Assembly (NCBI GenBank): GCA_021151805.1
Contig: JAGKWN010000016.1
Span: 1 to 54,262 of the forward strand
Source: Cytophagaceae bacterium
GTDB taxonomy: Bacteria > Bacteroidota > Bacteroidia > Cytophagales > Cytophagaceae
Direction: 5' to 3'
Length of the DNA: 54,262 nucleotides
Shown here: piece after piece, positions 34,437 to 42,131 of the stretch
Position numbering within the stretch: position 1 is the stretch's first letter
Layout: each line of letters starts with the position of its first letter
Notes under the pieces: generated by a model
What the model was told of the DNA's origin: nothing
Databases searched by the model: none
What the model saw: only the letters and a program-made list of their open reading frames with translations
Program-made: the position numbers and the translations under genes

Positions 34437-34571
34437 TCAATCAAAGACGGTAATACAGATCAGAAAAATAATGAATGCAATAATAAATGAAGCATACATC
34501 AGTAGATCTGTTTTCATATACACTTCATACTGTTTGTAGAAGTCTTTCACGGATTTAAACCATCGTATCAT
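34437..34571 (-). CDS. Small membrane protein, 44 residues
   Basis: An ATG-initiated frame of 44 codons (MIRWFKSVKDFYKQYEVYM start). The first half is basic and amphipathic, and the second half is one hydrophobic segment (MYASFIIAFIIFLICITVF), a single-TM design with a charged cytoplasmic head. A terminator with a T tract on this strand lies 25 bases past the stop. Its start is only 2 bases from the divergent gene at 34574. Not recognised. The charge and hydrophobicity pattern and the matching terminator argue it is real; no homology check was possible. Confidence 0.5.
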   Translation of the reverse strand: MIRWFKSVKDFYKQYEVYMKTDLLMYASFIIAFIIFLICITVFD

Positions 34572-34573
34572 AT

Positions 34574-34852
34574 ATGAGCAATGTTACGCTAAATATTGAA
34601 TTCCTGCAAAAAGAATTTCCAAAAACCTGGAAAGATTTTAATGACTTTCATCAACAAATCAGCAACAGCAAACAATTGTCTCATATTGCCTTTGCTGATA
34701 TGCCGTTTGAATGGCAGCTGGGCGTGTGCCTGCACTACTTTGAAGACTCAGGGATTGACTTGGATATCAGCAATGCTGGTTATGCATTTATTCCGGGCTT
34801 AATTACTGAAGCATTCAAGATCCAGGAGAATAATATCAGTCATTATTCTTGA
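34574..34852 (+). CDS. Hypothetical 92-residue soluble protein
   Basis: Starts ATG (MSNVTLNIEFLQKEFPKTW) and has a globular composition with conserved-looking aromatic motifs (MPFEWQLGVCLHYFEDSGIDLDI, GYAFIPGLITEAFKIQE). No signal peptide, TM or known motif. Family not recognised. Divergent from the 44-residue membrane protein gene with 2 bases between start codons, so the two promoters must lie inside each other's coding sequence or one of the calls is wrong. Confidence 0.65.
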   Translation: MSNVTLNIEFLQKEFPKTWKDFNDFHQQISNSKQLSHIAFADMPFEWQLGVCLHYFEDSGIDLDISNAGYAFIPGLITEAFKIQENNISHYS

Positions 34853-34915
34853 GGCTGAAGGCTTAATGCCTAACGCTGAAAGCTATATCTTTCCTTCACA
34901 CCATTCATTTTTTCA

Positions 34916-35262
34916 CTACTTAGTTGGTTGTCGTTTATTTTTCACCATCACAAACAATACCATCAACAACACAATTACAGCATAAGCAATGCTTGAAAAT
35001 TTCAACATATAACCGCAATCAACATAATTCTCAAACCAGGTAAAAGGATGAAATAAAATGATCAATAAAATCCCAAGTAATTTTTCCAGTTGTAATGTTC
35101 CATCACATAGATTGATATTAACAGAACAAACATGGTACAAAAAAAAGCTATCCTTGCAGCAGCAATATTATCTTCAATGAGTGTACTGCCAGGCATTGGT
35201 TCACACGCAAAGGCATCCTGTAATTGAAAGCAGAGACCAAGGAGTAATATTATTATTCTTTT
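34916..35262 (-). pseudogene. Frameshifted small membrane protein gene
   Basis: Two overlapping minus-strand frames read as one protein with a -1 frameshift. The upstream frame (stop at 35062) gives a signal peptide from TTG 35262 (KRIIILLLGLCFQLQDAFA), a CEPMPG motif, a TM (AAARIAFFCTMFVLLISIYV) and NWKNYLGFY-stop. The downstream frame continues LGILLIILFHPFTWF, then a second TM (SIAYAVIVLLMVLFVMV) and a KNKRQ tail to 34916. The switch point is near 35069 (TTGGGATTTT). Either a decayed gene, a sequencing error, or less likely two small genes. Family not recognised. Confidence 0.5.
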
Positions 35263-35373
35263 CAATTCAGTATTTTTTAGTCTTTGGACAATTTCATATT
35301 TTATCAAACAATAATCGCCATGATGTATGTGGGTACACCATGGCGATTATTGTTTTCTTCAACTTTATAAAAT

Positions 35374-36015
35374 TTATTCTTTCGAAGACTCTGGTTTCTT
35401 ACCGATACTATAGCCCAATGTAAACATATATGACTGATTAAACCATTGTGTCTGCACATTATTTACCGGCTCATACAACGATGTAAAGCCATGTACCATG
35501 CGCACACCCAAGTTCAATCCAAAATTAAATTCATATTCCACACCAGCCATGATTCCTACATCATAGCGATTGATACCATCCAGTTTATTATCGTTTATTT
35601 TTTTTACTTGTCCGGCGATCAATGAATCTTTCTGAGACGCCACAAGCAGTGATACGCTTGGCCCTGCAAAGATCTGTGCACCTTTATAATGAAATGCTGC
35701 TGTTAGCGGATACACATCAATACAATAGTAATTTGTTTTCAAGGTTGTACCGAATTCTTTATGTGTATAGCCACGGTTCACGTAATTGAATTCTGTTTTA
35801 ATCCAGAAGTAATCACTCACTTCCGAGTTCACATAAAAACCTGCTGTCGGTTTCCAGATCGGCTGAATGGATGCCGCATCTTTCACAGCAGAAAAATCTG
35901 AACCATAGTACGTCGTATTGGAAGCTCCGACACGAAAACCAAAATGTGCTTTTTGCGCATTTGCTACAATACCTGTAAGCAAAAGAAACCCGAATACAAT
36001 AGACAGTCTTTTCAT
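35374..36015 (-). CDS. PorT-like outer-membrane beta-barrel protein
   Basis: 213 residues. Signal peptide ends at ANAQ (residue 20). Pattern of alternating strands (HFGFRVGASNTTYYGSDF, PTAGFYVNSEVSDYFWIKTEFNYVNRGY, GAQIFAGPSVSLLVA, YDVGIMAGVEYEFNFGLNLGVRMVHGF) and a final strand SYMFTLGYSIGKKPE. Belongs to the Bacteroidota small barrel family, as the protein at 20573 does, but with little obvious identity to it. Single gene. Role unknown. Confidence 0.85.
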   Translation of the reverse strand: MKRLSIVFGFLLLTGIVANAQKAHFGFRVGASNTTYYGSDFSAVKDAASIQPIWKPTAGFYVNSEVSDYFWIKTEFNYVNRGYTHKEFGTTLKTNYYCIDVYPLTAAFHYKGAQIFAGPSVSLLVASQKDSLIAGQVKKINDNKLDGINRYDVGIMAGVEYEFNFGLNLGVRMVHGFTSLYEPVNNVQTQWFNQSYMFTLGYSIGKKPESSKE

Positions 36016-36108
36016 AGTACCAGTACGTTTTGATTTATTTTTTAGCTTGATATAAAGTTCGGAGATAAACAGCAGTCCTCCAAAATTAAAACGAATGCAT
36101 TCTTAAAC

Positions 36109-36134
36109 CTGCAAACCTATGGGAAGGTTTGCAG
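36109..36134 (-). terminator. Hairpin after the accA-hydrolase operon
   Basis: A perfect 10-bp stem (36109-36118 with 36125-36134) with a 6-base loop, ending 3 bases from the metallo-hydrolase stop. The T tract on the minus strand is short (TTT), so termination may be weak. Confidence 0.6.
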
Positions 36135-36136
36135 AG

Positions 36137-36973
36137 TCAATTAAAATCACTTACCCGTAATACGTTGTTTAGGCGTACACCTTTTTCTGTCATCTGCAGA
36201 TCAATACATTCATTCACCGGATCATGCTCTAAAAAGATGCTCCACTTTTCAGTCAAGGCACGCTGAAAAAGATTTTCTTTCTCCTGCATAGACAACAATG
36301 GACGTACGTCATAACTCATGATGTATGGCATAGGTACATGTCCTGCAGAAGGCAATAGATCTGCGGCATATAACAGCTTACCTTTCGGCGTAGAGATCAA
36401 AGGCAGCATTTGCTGTTCGGTATGTCCATCTACACTCATTATTTCCATCCAATCAAACGGAGATGTCGATGGTGTTATAAAATGCAGCTGACCGGATTCC
36501 TGCAGCGGCAATAAATTTTCTTTTAAGAAACTCGCCTTCTCCCGTGGATTAGGATTTATAGCCCATTGCCAATGTTTTTCATTGCTCCAGTAACGGGCAT
36601 TTTTAAAGGTCGGAATAATTTTATCGGATTGTCTTTTAAGTGCGGCACCAACGTGATCGAAATGAAGATGCGTCAAAAAAACATCGGTAATATCTGAAGC
36701 TTGATAACCATAAGGAGCAAGTAACTGATCCCAGGTTTGAGGAGCATCTCGGTAGTAATGCCTGAAAAATGATTCGTCCTGTTTATCGCCAAGTCCGGTA
36801 TCAATGAGTACCAGCTGCTTTCCATTCTCAATCAGCAGACAACGTGTAGCCCAGGTACAAAGGTTGTTAGCGTCGGCCGGGTTAAGCTTATTCCAGATGG
36901 ATTTGGGAACCACGCCGAACATGGCTCCCCCATCCAGTTTAAAATTTCCTGCGTTGATCGCAAAAAGTTTCAT
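36137..36973 (-). CDS. Metallo-beta-lactamase-fold hydrolase
   Basis: 278 residues. Zinc motif THLHFDHVG with H102, H104, D106, H107, then SVDGHTEQQ, YAADLLPSAGH (bridging Asp) and FLEHDP as later ligands, so both metal sites look intact. Architecture resembles lactonase or quorum-quenching-like and hydroxyacid hydrolases of the MBL fold, but the substrate cannot be told. No signal peptide. Its ATG overlaps the accA stop by one base (TAATG), so it is translated with accA. Confidence 0.88.
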   Translation of the reverse strand: MKLFAINAGNFKLDGGAMFGVVPKSIWNKLNPADANNLCTWATRCLLIENGKQLVLIDTGLGDKQDESFFRHYYRDAPQTWDQLLAPYGYQASDITDVFLTHLHFDHVGAALKRQSDKIIPTFKNARYWSNEKHWQWAINPNPREKASFLKENLLPLQESGQLHFITPSTSPFDWMEIMSVDGHTEQQMLPLISTPKGKLLYAADLLPSAGHVPMPYIMSYDVRPLLSMQEKENLFQRALTEKWSIFLEHDPVNECIDLQMTEKGVRLNNVLRVSDFN

Positions 36974-37923
36974 TAATTTTCTTCTACTACCCCCATAGCT
37001 GAGAATTTGTCGATACGCTGAGAAATTCTTTCTGTAGGTGATAGTTGATTTAATTTATTCAATGTCTCAATAATAACTTTTTTCATCTTCGCATACATCC
37101 ATTCAGGATCCTGATGCGCACCACCAAGTGGTTCTTTGATGATATCATCGATCAATTTATTCTTAAGCATATCTTCAGCAGTCAAACGTAACGCTTCTGC
37201 TGCCTGCTCTTTGTAATCCCAGCTTCTGAATAAGATTGAAGAACATGATTCAGGAGAAATTACAGAGTACCAGGTATTTTCAAGCATCATTACTTTATCG
37301 CCGATCGCAATACCCAATGCACCACCTGAAGCACCTTCACCAATGATGATGCAGATTACAGGAACTTTCAATGCGAACATCTCCTTTAAGTTACGAGCAA
37401 TCGCTTCACCTTGTCCACGCTCTTCCGCTTCCAATCCAGGATAAGCACCCGGAGTATCAATTAATGTAAGAATTGGCTTATTGAATTTCTCCGCCAATTT
37501 CATCAGACGCAATGCCTTACGATATCCGTCCGGGTTTGCCATTCCGAAGTTACGAACCTGGCGTTCTTTTGTCTTGCGGCCTTTCTGCTGACCAATGATC
37601 ATGAATGATTCACCATTTATTTCGCCGAAGCCGCCCACCATTGCCTGGTCGTCTTTTACACAACGGTCGCCGTGTAATTCTACAAATGTATCGGTAATAC
37701 CTGCGATATAATCCAGTGTATAAGGTCTTTCCGGGTGACGGGAAAGCTGTACACGCTGCCATCTGGTTAAGTTACCGTAGATGTCTTTTTTTACTGCTTT
37801 AATTTTAGCTTCCAATTCTTTAACTGCGGAAGTAGCGTCAATTTCACTTTCAGATGCTACCTGCTTCATTTCTGCCAGATTTTGCTCTAAATCGGCAATT
37901 GGTTTTTCAAAATCCAAATACAT
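36973..37923 (-). CDS. accA: Acetyl-CoA carboxylase carboxyltransferase alpha subunit
   Basis: 316 residues, typical. N-terminal coiled coil (YLDFEKPIADLEQNLAEM), then the carboxyltransferase core with RPYTLDYI, GDRCVKDDQAMVGGF, DTPGAYPGLEAEERGQGEAIARNL, GEGASGGALGIAIGD and WYSVISPESCSSILFR. Transfers CO2 from biotin to acetyl-CoA with AccD to make malonyl-CoA for fatty acid synthesis. Unlike E. coli, no accD nearby. Followed by an overlapping MBL-fold gene. Confidence 0.97.
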   Translation of the reverse strand: MYLDFEKPIADLEQNLAEMKQVASESEIDATSAVKELEAKIKAVKKDIYGNLTRWQRVQLSRHPERPYTLDYIAGITDTFVELHGDRCVKDDQAMVGGFGEINGESFMIIGQQKGRKTKERQVRNFGMANPDGYRKALRLMKLAEKFNKPILTLIDTPGAYPGLEAEERGQGEAIARNLKEMFALKVPVICIIIGEGASGGALGIAIGDKVMMLENTWYSVISPESCSSILFRSWDYKEQAAEALRLTAEDMLKNKLIDDIIKEPLGGAHQDPEWMYAKMKKVIIETLNKLNQLSPTERISQRIDKFSAMGVVEEN

Positions 37924-37947
37924 GTTTTACATATAGTAGTGAGACTA

Positions 37948-37955
37948 CAAAAGTA
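37948..37955 (-). promoter_or_regulatory. Putative -7 element TACTTTTG for accA
   Basis: Minus-strand TACTTTTG fits TAnnTTTG, 24 bases from the accA start. The -33 partner is not clear. The 215-base spacer 37924-38138 is shared with the tRNA-Asp promoter. Confidence 0.45.
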
Positions 37956-38037
37956 CTAAAACAAACTGTTTTTGACACTAGAGAGCATGAAAGAATTGAA
38001 ATGTTAATAACTATTAGGAATTATTTTAGAGAAAGGG

Positions 38038-38068
38038 TTTGGAGTAAAGCGAAATAATGCTACCTTTG
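38038..38068 (+). promoter_or_regulatory. Textbook Bacteroidota promoter for tRNA-Asp
   Basis: TTTG (38038-38041), exactly 19 bases, then TACCTTTG (38061-38068), a full match to the Bacteroidota -33/-7 consensus. Transcription would begin near 38075, leaving a leader of about 64 nt before the mature tRNA. Confidence 0.85.
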
Positions 38069-38138
38069 CATCGCAATAAGGGGAAACGCTCCTTGAAAAG
38101 TTAAAATTGAAAGATTCAGATTAATTTATATAACCATT

Positions 38139-38212
38139 GGAGTTGTAGTTCAGCTGGTTAGAACGCCTGCCTGTCACGCAGGAGGTCGCGGGTTCGAGTC
38201 CCGTCAATTCCG
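38139..38212 (+). tRNA. tRNA-Asp (GTC)
   Basis: 74 nt. Acceptor stem 38139-38145 pairs with 38205-38211 (one G-T wobble), discriminator G38212. D loop contains TAGTTCAGCTGGTTAGA. The anticodon stem CCTGC/GCAGG encloses loop CTGTCAC with anticodon GTC. The T loop is TTCGAGT. CCA is not encoded and must be added. Confidence 0.97.
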
Positions 38213-38215
38213 CTT

Positions 38216-38246
38216 AAAGCCTTAGAGAAATCTAAGGCTTTTTTGT
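38216..38246 (+). terminator. Terminator of tRNA-Asp
   Basis: An 11-bp perfect stem (38216-38226 with 38231-38241) with a GAAA tetraloop and a T6 run, 3 bases after the tRNA. Confidence 0.92.
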
Positions 38247-38284
38247 TTTTATACGGTTTTACTTTTAATTCTTCAACATCTCCT

Positions 38285-38330
38285 AACAAAAATGCTCTCA
38301 CATCAGCCAAGCGACCAATATGAGAGCATT
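38285..38330 (-). terminator. Terminator of the lipoprotein gene at 38357
   Basis: A perfect 10-bp stem (38291-38300 with 38321-38330); on the minus strand it is followed by TTTTTG. Lies 26 bases past the lipoprotein stop. Confidence 0.8.
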
Positions 38331-38356
38331 CAATTAAAATATTAAACACTTCCCTG

Positions 38357-39427
38357 CTAGTTCAACACTTTCACTGAAACAGTTGCTAAACCGCCGGTAG
38401 ATGCTGTTGTAGGTGTTAAGCTTGTAATCTTGATTAAACCTTTTTTACCATCAGTAGTAATAAACTGATAAGTTCCGCCATCTGTTAGTTTTACTTTAGT
38501 ACCTGTGCCAACACTCAGATTTTGTAAAGTTGTTCCTGTAGCTGTATTAAAGTCTATCGTACCCGGAGCTTCGGAAATGTGAGTAACATTAGGCATTTCA
38601 GGAGTAGTTGGTTCATTTGCAAAACCTACATCGCCACGCACACTTGGTGAAATCAGCCACATATCACCTGTACCGCGGTCACCACCGTTGTAACCGGTAC
38701 CTGTACGGTCTGTACCTGCACTGTTTAATTCAGAGAAAGAAAGATCTGCCGAGTTTGGTGAATCATTATAGTCGGCCGTTCCCAACGCAGAGATTTGTCC
38801 GGATGTAACAAGTAAACTTCCCGGTGTTGCATACTGATCACCCAAAGAAACGCCTGTATTGGTGGTATATCCAGGGCCAGCATTGGCGACATAATTCAAG
38901 GTAAATGTAACCGGTCCTAGTACCAGGTTTTTAGCTGGCAAGGTAAACGCCCCATTACCATTTGTAAACCAGATTCTATACACATCAGATACAGCTGCAG
39001 AAGATGTTCGTATAGACACAGGAATCACTAATGTGAAGTTCTTTGTATTCGATACGGTGTACGAGGCTCCTGAGGTACCACCCGCCTGGAAGGTATTATT
39101 TGATCCATCGGTATAATTTTCTGTTGGCACATACCCCATCATGGAGCCATTATCCTGCGACTTGGTAATGTAAACATGATCAATATTAGAAGTAGATGTA
39201 CCAATCAATTTTAAGTAAGCTGTGCCATCCGAGATGGTAACTGTTCCCGTTACATCTGCCAGCCCGCTGGTTACAGTGCCTTGACTTACCACAGAGGTAA
39301 ACACTTTAGCGGAATCTGGCGGCGCAGGAGACGGATCTTCGTCTTTTTTACAGGAAGTTAAAAGCGTACTGGCAATCGCTGCAAAAGCCAGCGTCCATTG
39401 AAATGCTGAGAAGATTTTCTTTTTCAT
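38357..39427 (-). CDS. Secreted lipoprotein of unknown function
   Basis: 356 residues. Lipobox LLTSC with Cys26 followed by KKDEDPSPAPPDS, the acidic and Pro-rich start common for surface-exposed Bacteroidota lipoproteins. The mature part is Thr/Ser/Gly-rich and beta-like (GTVTSGLADVTGTVTISDGTAYLKL, NFTLVIPVSIRTSSAAVSDVYRIWFTNGNG). A segment of clustered Asn/Gly (DYNDSPNSADLSFSEL, GTGYNGGDRGTGDMW) could bind calcium. Family not recognised. Monocistronic. Between 39428 and 39570 there is no gene and no convincing promoter. Confidence 0.75.
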   Translation of the reverse strand: MKKKIFSAFQWTLAFAAIASTLLTSCKKDEDPSPAPPDSAKVFTSVVSQGTVTSGLADVTGTVTISDGTAYLKLIGTSTSNIDHVYITKSQDNGSMMGYVPTENYTDGSNNTFQAGGTSGASYTVSNTKNFTLVIPVSIRTSSAAVSDVYRIWFTNGNGAFTLPAKNLVLGPVTFTLNYVANAGPGYTTNTGVSLGDQYATPGSLLVTSGQISALGTADYNDSPNSADLSFSELNSAGTDRTGTGYNGGDRGTGDMWLISPSVRGDVGFANEPTTPEMPNVTHISEAPGTIDFNTATGTTLQNLSVGTGTKVKLTDGGTYQFITTDGKKGLIKITSLTPTTASTGGLATVSVKVLN

Positions 39428-39570
39428 TTTCAGGTTAGTTTATAGTTTGTCCCAATTTTGGTTAACAGACAAATATGCGAACCTGGTAAGCACGAAGCAT
39501 TACAAAGAAAATCCAATATGTTGTATCATTTCCATTCTTCTTCAAAAGAAAACCTGGAAGAGGATAAAAT

Positions 39571-39606
39571 AAAAAAGCCTTCAGAAGTTTATCCTGAAGG
39601 CTTTTT
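39571..39606 (-). terminator. Terminator of the secreted gene at 39626
   Basis: A 13-bp stem (39571-39584 region with 39594-39606) with T-rich tracts, 20 bases past the stop on the minus strand. Confidence 0.85.
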
Positions 39607-39625
39607 GTAAAACTTATAAGAAGAA

Positions 39626-40420
39626 TTACTTTTTGAATATTTTGAATGTCTGATTATCGCAATTCAGGTAATAAACACCTTCTGGTGAAGAAGCGATATC
39701 GATTTCAGTACCTTTAGATTTTCTGATCACGTTACCAAATGCATCCTGCAATTCGTATTCTACAGGTCTTGATAAAGTGATTTTATCTGTTACACGTTTT
39801 GGATAGAATGTTACCGGCTCTAATGTAGATGTATATTCAACAGTAGAAGAATACTTGATCTGACCGCTAGCATCAAGATACTTGATTCTATATTGGTTAA
39901 CACCTGAGTGGTGGAAGCTTTCAACTTCGTAGTTGTTTACAATCGTCTGACCTTTTGCAGGCAATTCTTTAACGATTACCCAGGTATTGTATCTCATTTG
40001 CTCAACAAAGATTTTACCTTTAGGACGCTCACCTTTTGTTGACCAGGTAATTTTATCACTATCTACTGCGAAAGAGCTGATTGAAAATGAACTTTGTGCT
40101 TCTAGCACCTGAGGGTTCAAGATCTTTGGTTTGCAATCGTCTTTGTGCGTAATCTTTACAGTTACTGCATCACCGATTTTCAAAAAAGAAAGGTCTATTT
40201 CAAATGCGCTGCTCGCAACATTGTATTCTTTTTTAACTTCATTTACAAAAACTTCATTTGCACAATAATCGCGCATGTTACCAGCAAATGGATTTTGTAC
40301 ATACAAATTTTTGCCCTGATACACACCTGAAATGGTTAAGATGCCCGCTTGTGATGCAAAAGCTCCAATAAGCAGTAAACTGGTGATCAAGAACTTACTT
40401 ACTATTTTAATATGTGTCAT
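39626..40420 (-). CDS. Secreted protein with a C-terminal sorting-domain-like end
   Basis: 264 residues. Signal peptide ends near ASQAG (residue 25). The mature protein has two parts: an N-terminal beta domain (LTISGVYQGKNLYVQNPF, two Cys in RDYCANE and KDDCKPKI) and a C-terminal segment of about 60 residues (VTFYPKRVTDKITLSRPVEYELQDAFGNVIRKSKGTEIDI to GVYYLNCDNQTFKIFKK) resembling the type A sorting domain of the type IX system (beta fold ending in G-x-Y-x-L and a basic tail). Inference: exported by that system, or a divergent relative. Function unknown. Confidence 0.75.
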   Translation of the reverse strand: MTHIKIVSKFLITSLLLIGAFASQAGILTISGVYQGKNLYVQNPFAGNMRDYCANEVFVNEVKKEYNVASSAFEIDLSFLKIGDAVTVKITHKDDCKPKILNPQVLEAQSSFSISSFAVDSDKITWSTKGERPKGKIFVEQMRYNTWVIVKELPAKGQTIVNNYEVESFHHSGVNQYRIKYLDASGQIKYSSTVEYTSTLEPVTFYPKRVTDKITLSRPVEYELQDAFGNVIRKSKGTEIDIASSPEGVYYLNCDNQTFKIFKK

Positions 40421-40679
40421 TTTCCTTTAAAGGATTAGTTTTATAAAAAAATTAAATTGACCTCGACAAATATTGCTAATTATTCGGTTAATTACAAGTA
40501 GTAAAATCAATAATTTCTTAAAGATTATACACATTTTCATATCTCCGAAAGTAAAAAGTTTGATCGCTAAACCCTCCTTGCCGAAGATATTTTATGCATG
40601 CATTATACCTGAATTCCTGATCAAACGTTCAGTATACAGGACTTCATACAGCTTAGAATAATCACGGATGTAAATACTT

Positions 40680-40710
40680 TTTGGAGGTACTTTAATTATC
40701 TGCTAACTTG
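40680..40710 (+). promoter_or_regulatory. Candidate promoter for the secreted amidotransferase-like gene
   Basis: TTTG (40680-40683), 20 bases, then TAACTTG (40704-40710), one T short of TAnnTTTG, 38 bases before the ATG. The rest of the 327-base gap 40421-40747 holds nothing I can recognise: it is AT-rich, with no ORF of note and no hairpin. Confidence 0.45.
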
Positions 40711-40747
40711 TAAGAAATATCCGGTTTAAGTTAATATTTACAGTACC

Positions 40748-42013
40748 ATGCGGATCAAATTCTTATCGTGTTTATTTTTTTATTTATTGGTTTGTTTCAA
40801 GACTCTTGCAAATCAAATTGTTATCCCTATGGATGACAGTCAAAAAAATCACCTGAAAGCGTATGGAATTGCCTATTGGGTACTTACCAAAGAAAGCACT
40901 GTCGACTGGCTGCTTAATTATAAAGGTGGTAGTTTTGCCTTTGTCTACTCGCCTTCTTTTGTCACCGAACTGGTTGTTCGGGGCGTCTCTTATGAAATCC
41001 TGTCTGATGCTGATTACGTTGGTATACAAACCTTTATAGGGAAGCCAGAAATCAACATGGACGTGGTGAAGCTTGAAAAATACCCTAAAATTGCTGTTTA
41101 CTCACCTAAAACAAAGTTACCCTGGGATGATGCCGTAACGATGGTACTTACCTATGCTGAAATTCCTTATACTGTAATCTATGACGATGAAATTATCGGT
41201 GAAGAATTACCTAAATACGATTGGCTGCACTTACACCACGAGGATTTTACAGGACAATATGGAAAGTTTTATGCCATGTACAGGAACCAGCCCTGGTATC
41301 AGCAGCAACAGCTCGAATACGAAGCTTCAGCAAAACGTTTAGGCTTTAATAAAGTATCTGAATTAAAATTAGGCGTAGTTAAAAAGATCCGTGACTTCTG
41401 CGCGGGTGGCGGCTATCTGTTTGCTATGTGTTCCGCAACAGACACCTACGACATTGCTTTATCTGCCGAAGGTGTAGACATCTGCGAATCCATGTACGAC
41501 GGCGATCCTGCTACGCCAAACGCTTCCGGCAAACTGGACTTCACAAAAACTTTTGCCTTCCAGAATTTCAGATTAAAATCTGATCCTTATGAGTATGAAT
41601 ATTCTAACATCGACAATAATCCCCCGGAAAGAGGGCTTAATGAAAACAATGATTATTTCACGCTGTTTGATTTCTCTGCCAAGTGGGATGTAATTCCTAC
41701 TATGCTTACACAGTGCCATACACGCACGGTTCATGGTTTCATGGGACAAACAACAGGTTTCAAGAAGAATCTGATCAAACCTGAGGTTATTATTCTAGGT
41801 GAAACCAAAGAAATCGGTGAAGCAAAATTTGTGCATGGCACCTACGGCAAAGGTACATGGACGTTCTACGGCGGCCATGATCCGGAAGATTACCAGCATT
41901 TCGTTGGTGAAGAACCTACCGACCTGAATTTGCATCCCAACTCTCCGGGCTTCAGGCTAATCCTGAACAACGTTCTGTTCCCGGCTGCGAAGAAGAAAAA
42001 ACAGAAAACATAA
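40748..42013 (+). CDS. Secreted glutamine-amidotransferase-like protein
   Basis: 421 residues with a signal peptide ending near KTLAN (residue 22). A class-I amidotransferase-like fold is suggested by KIAVYSPKTKLPWDDAVTMVLTYAEIPY, DWLHLHHEDFTG (161-169) and GGGYLFAMCSATDTYD (221-235), where Cys228 sits in a nucleophile-elbow-like turn; a later HGTYGKGTWTFYGGHDPED provides His. Such Bacteroidota proteins are, to my memory, often labelled asparagine synthetase B, which looks wrong: no synthetase motif is visible. The C-terminus is Lys-rich (KKKKQK). Upstream of glsA but with its own terminator between. Substrate unknown. Confidence 0.7.
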   Translation: MRIKFLSCLFFYLLVCFKTLANQIVIPMDDSQKNHLKAYGIAYWVLTKESTVDWLLNYKGGSFAFVYSPSFVTELVVRGVSYEILSDADYVGIQTFIGKPEINMDVVKLEKYPKIAVYSPKTKLPWDDAVTMVLTYAEIPYTVIYDDEIIGEELPKYDWLHLHHEDFTGQYGKFYAMYRNQPWYQQQQLEYEASAKRLGFNKVSELKLGVVKKIRDFCAGGGYLFAMCSATDTYDIALSAEGVDICESMYDGDPATPNASGKLDFTKTFAFQNFRLKSDPYEYEYSNIDNNPPERGLNENNDYFTLFDFSAKWDVIPTMLTQCHTRTVHGFMGQTTGFKKNLIKPEVIILGETKEIGEAKFVHGTYGKGTWTFYGGHDPEDYQHFVGEEPTDLNLHPNSPGFRLILNNVLFPAAKKKKQKT

Positions 42014-42046
42014 GAACTCTTTAAATTTCTAACTATCCTGGCTTAT

Positions 42047-42092
42047 CAGCCCTTCAACATTATCTCAAATATTGAAGGGCTGACATAGTTTT
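42047..42092 (+). terminator. Terminator between the amidotransferase-like gene and glsA
   Basis: A perfect 11-bp stem (42047-42057 with 42072-42082) followed by ACATAGTTTTT. It lies 33 bases past the upstream stop. Confidence 0.7.
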
Positions 42093-42131
42093 TCAGACTT
42101 ATCTATCAGACATCAAAGCAAACTTTTTGCA

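Noticed and set aside
38158..38349. Minus-strand ORF with IDGTRTRDLLRDRQAF end
   Set aside because: It is the antisense of tRNA-Asp and its terminator. This peptide is a known artefact of tRNA genes.
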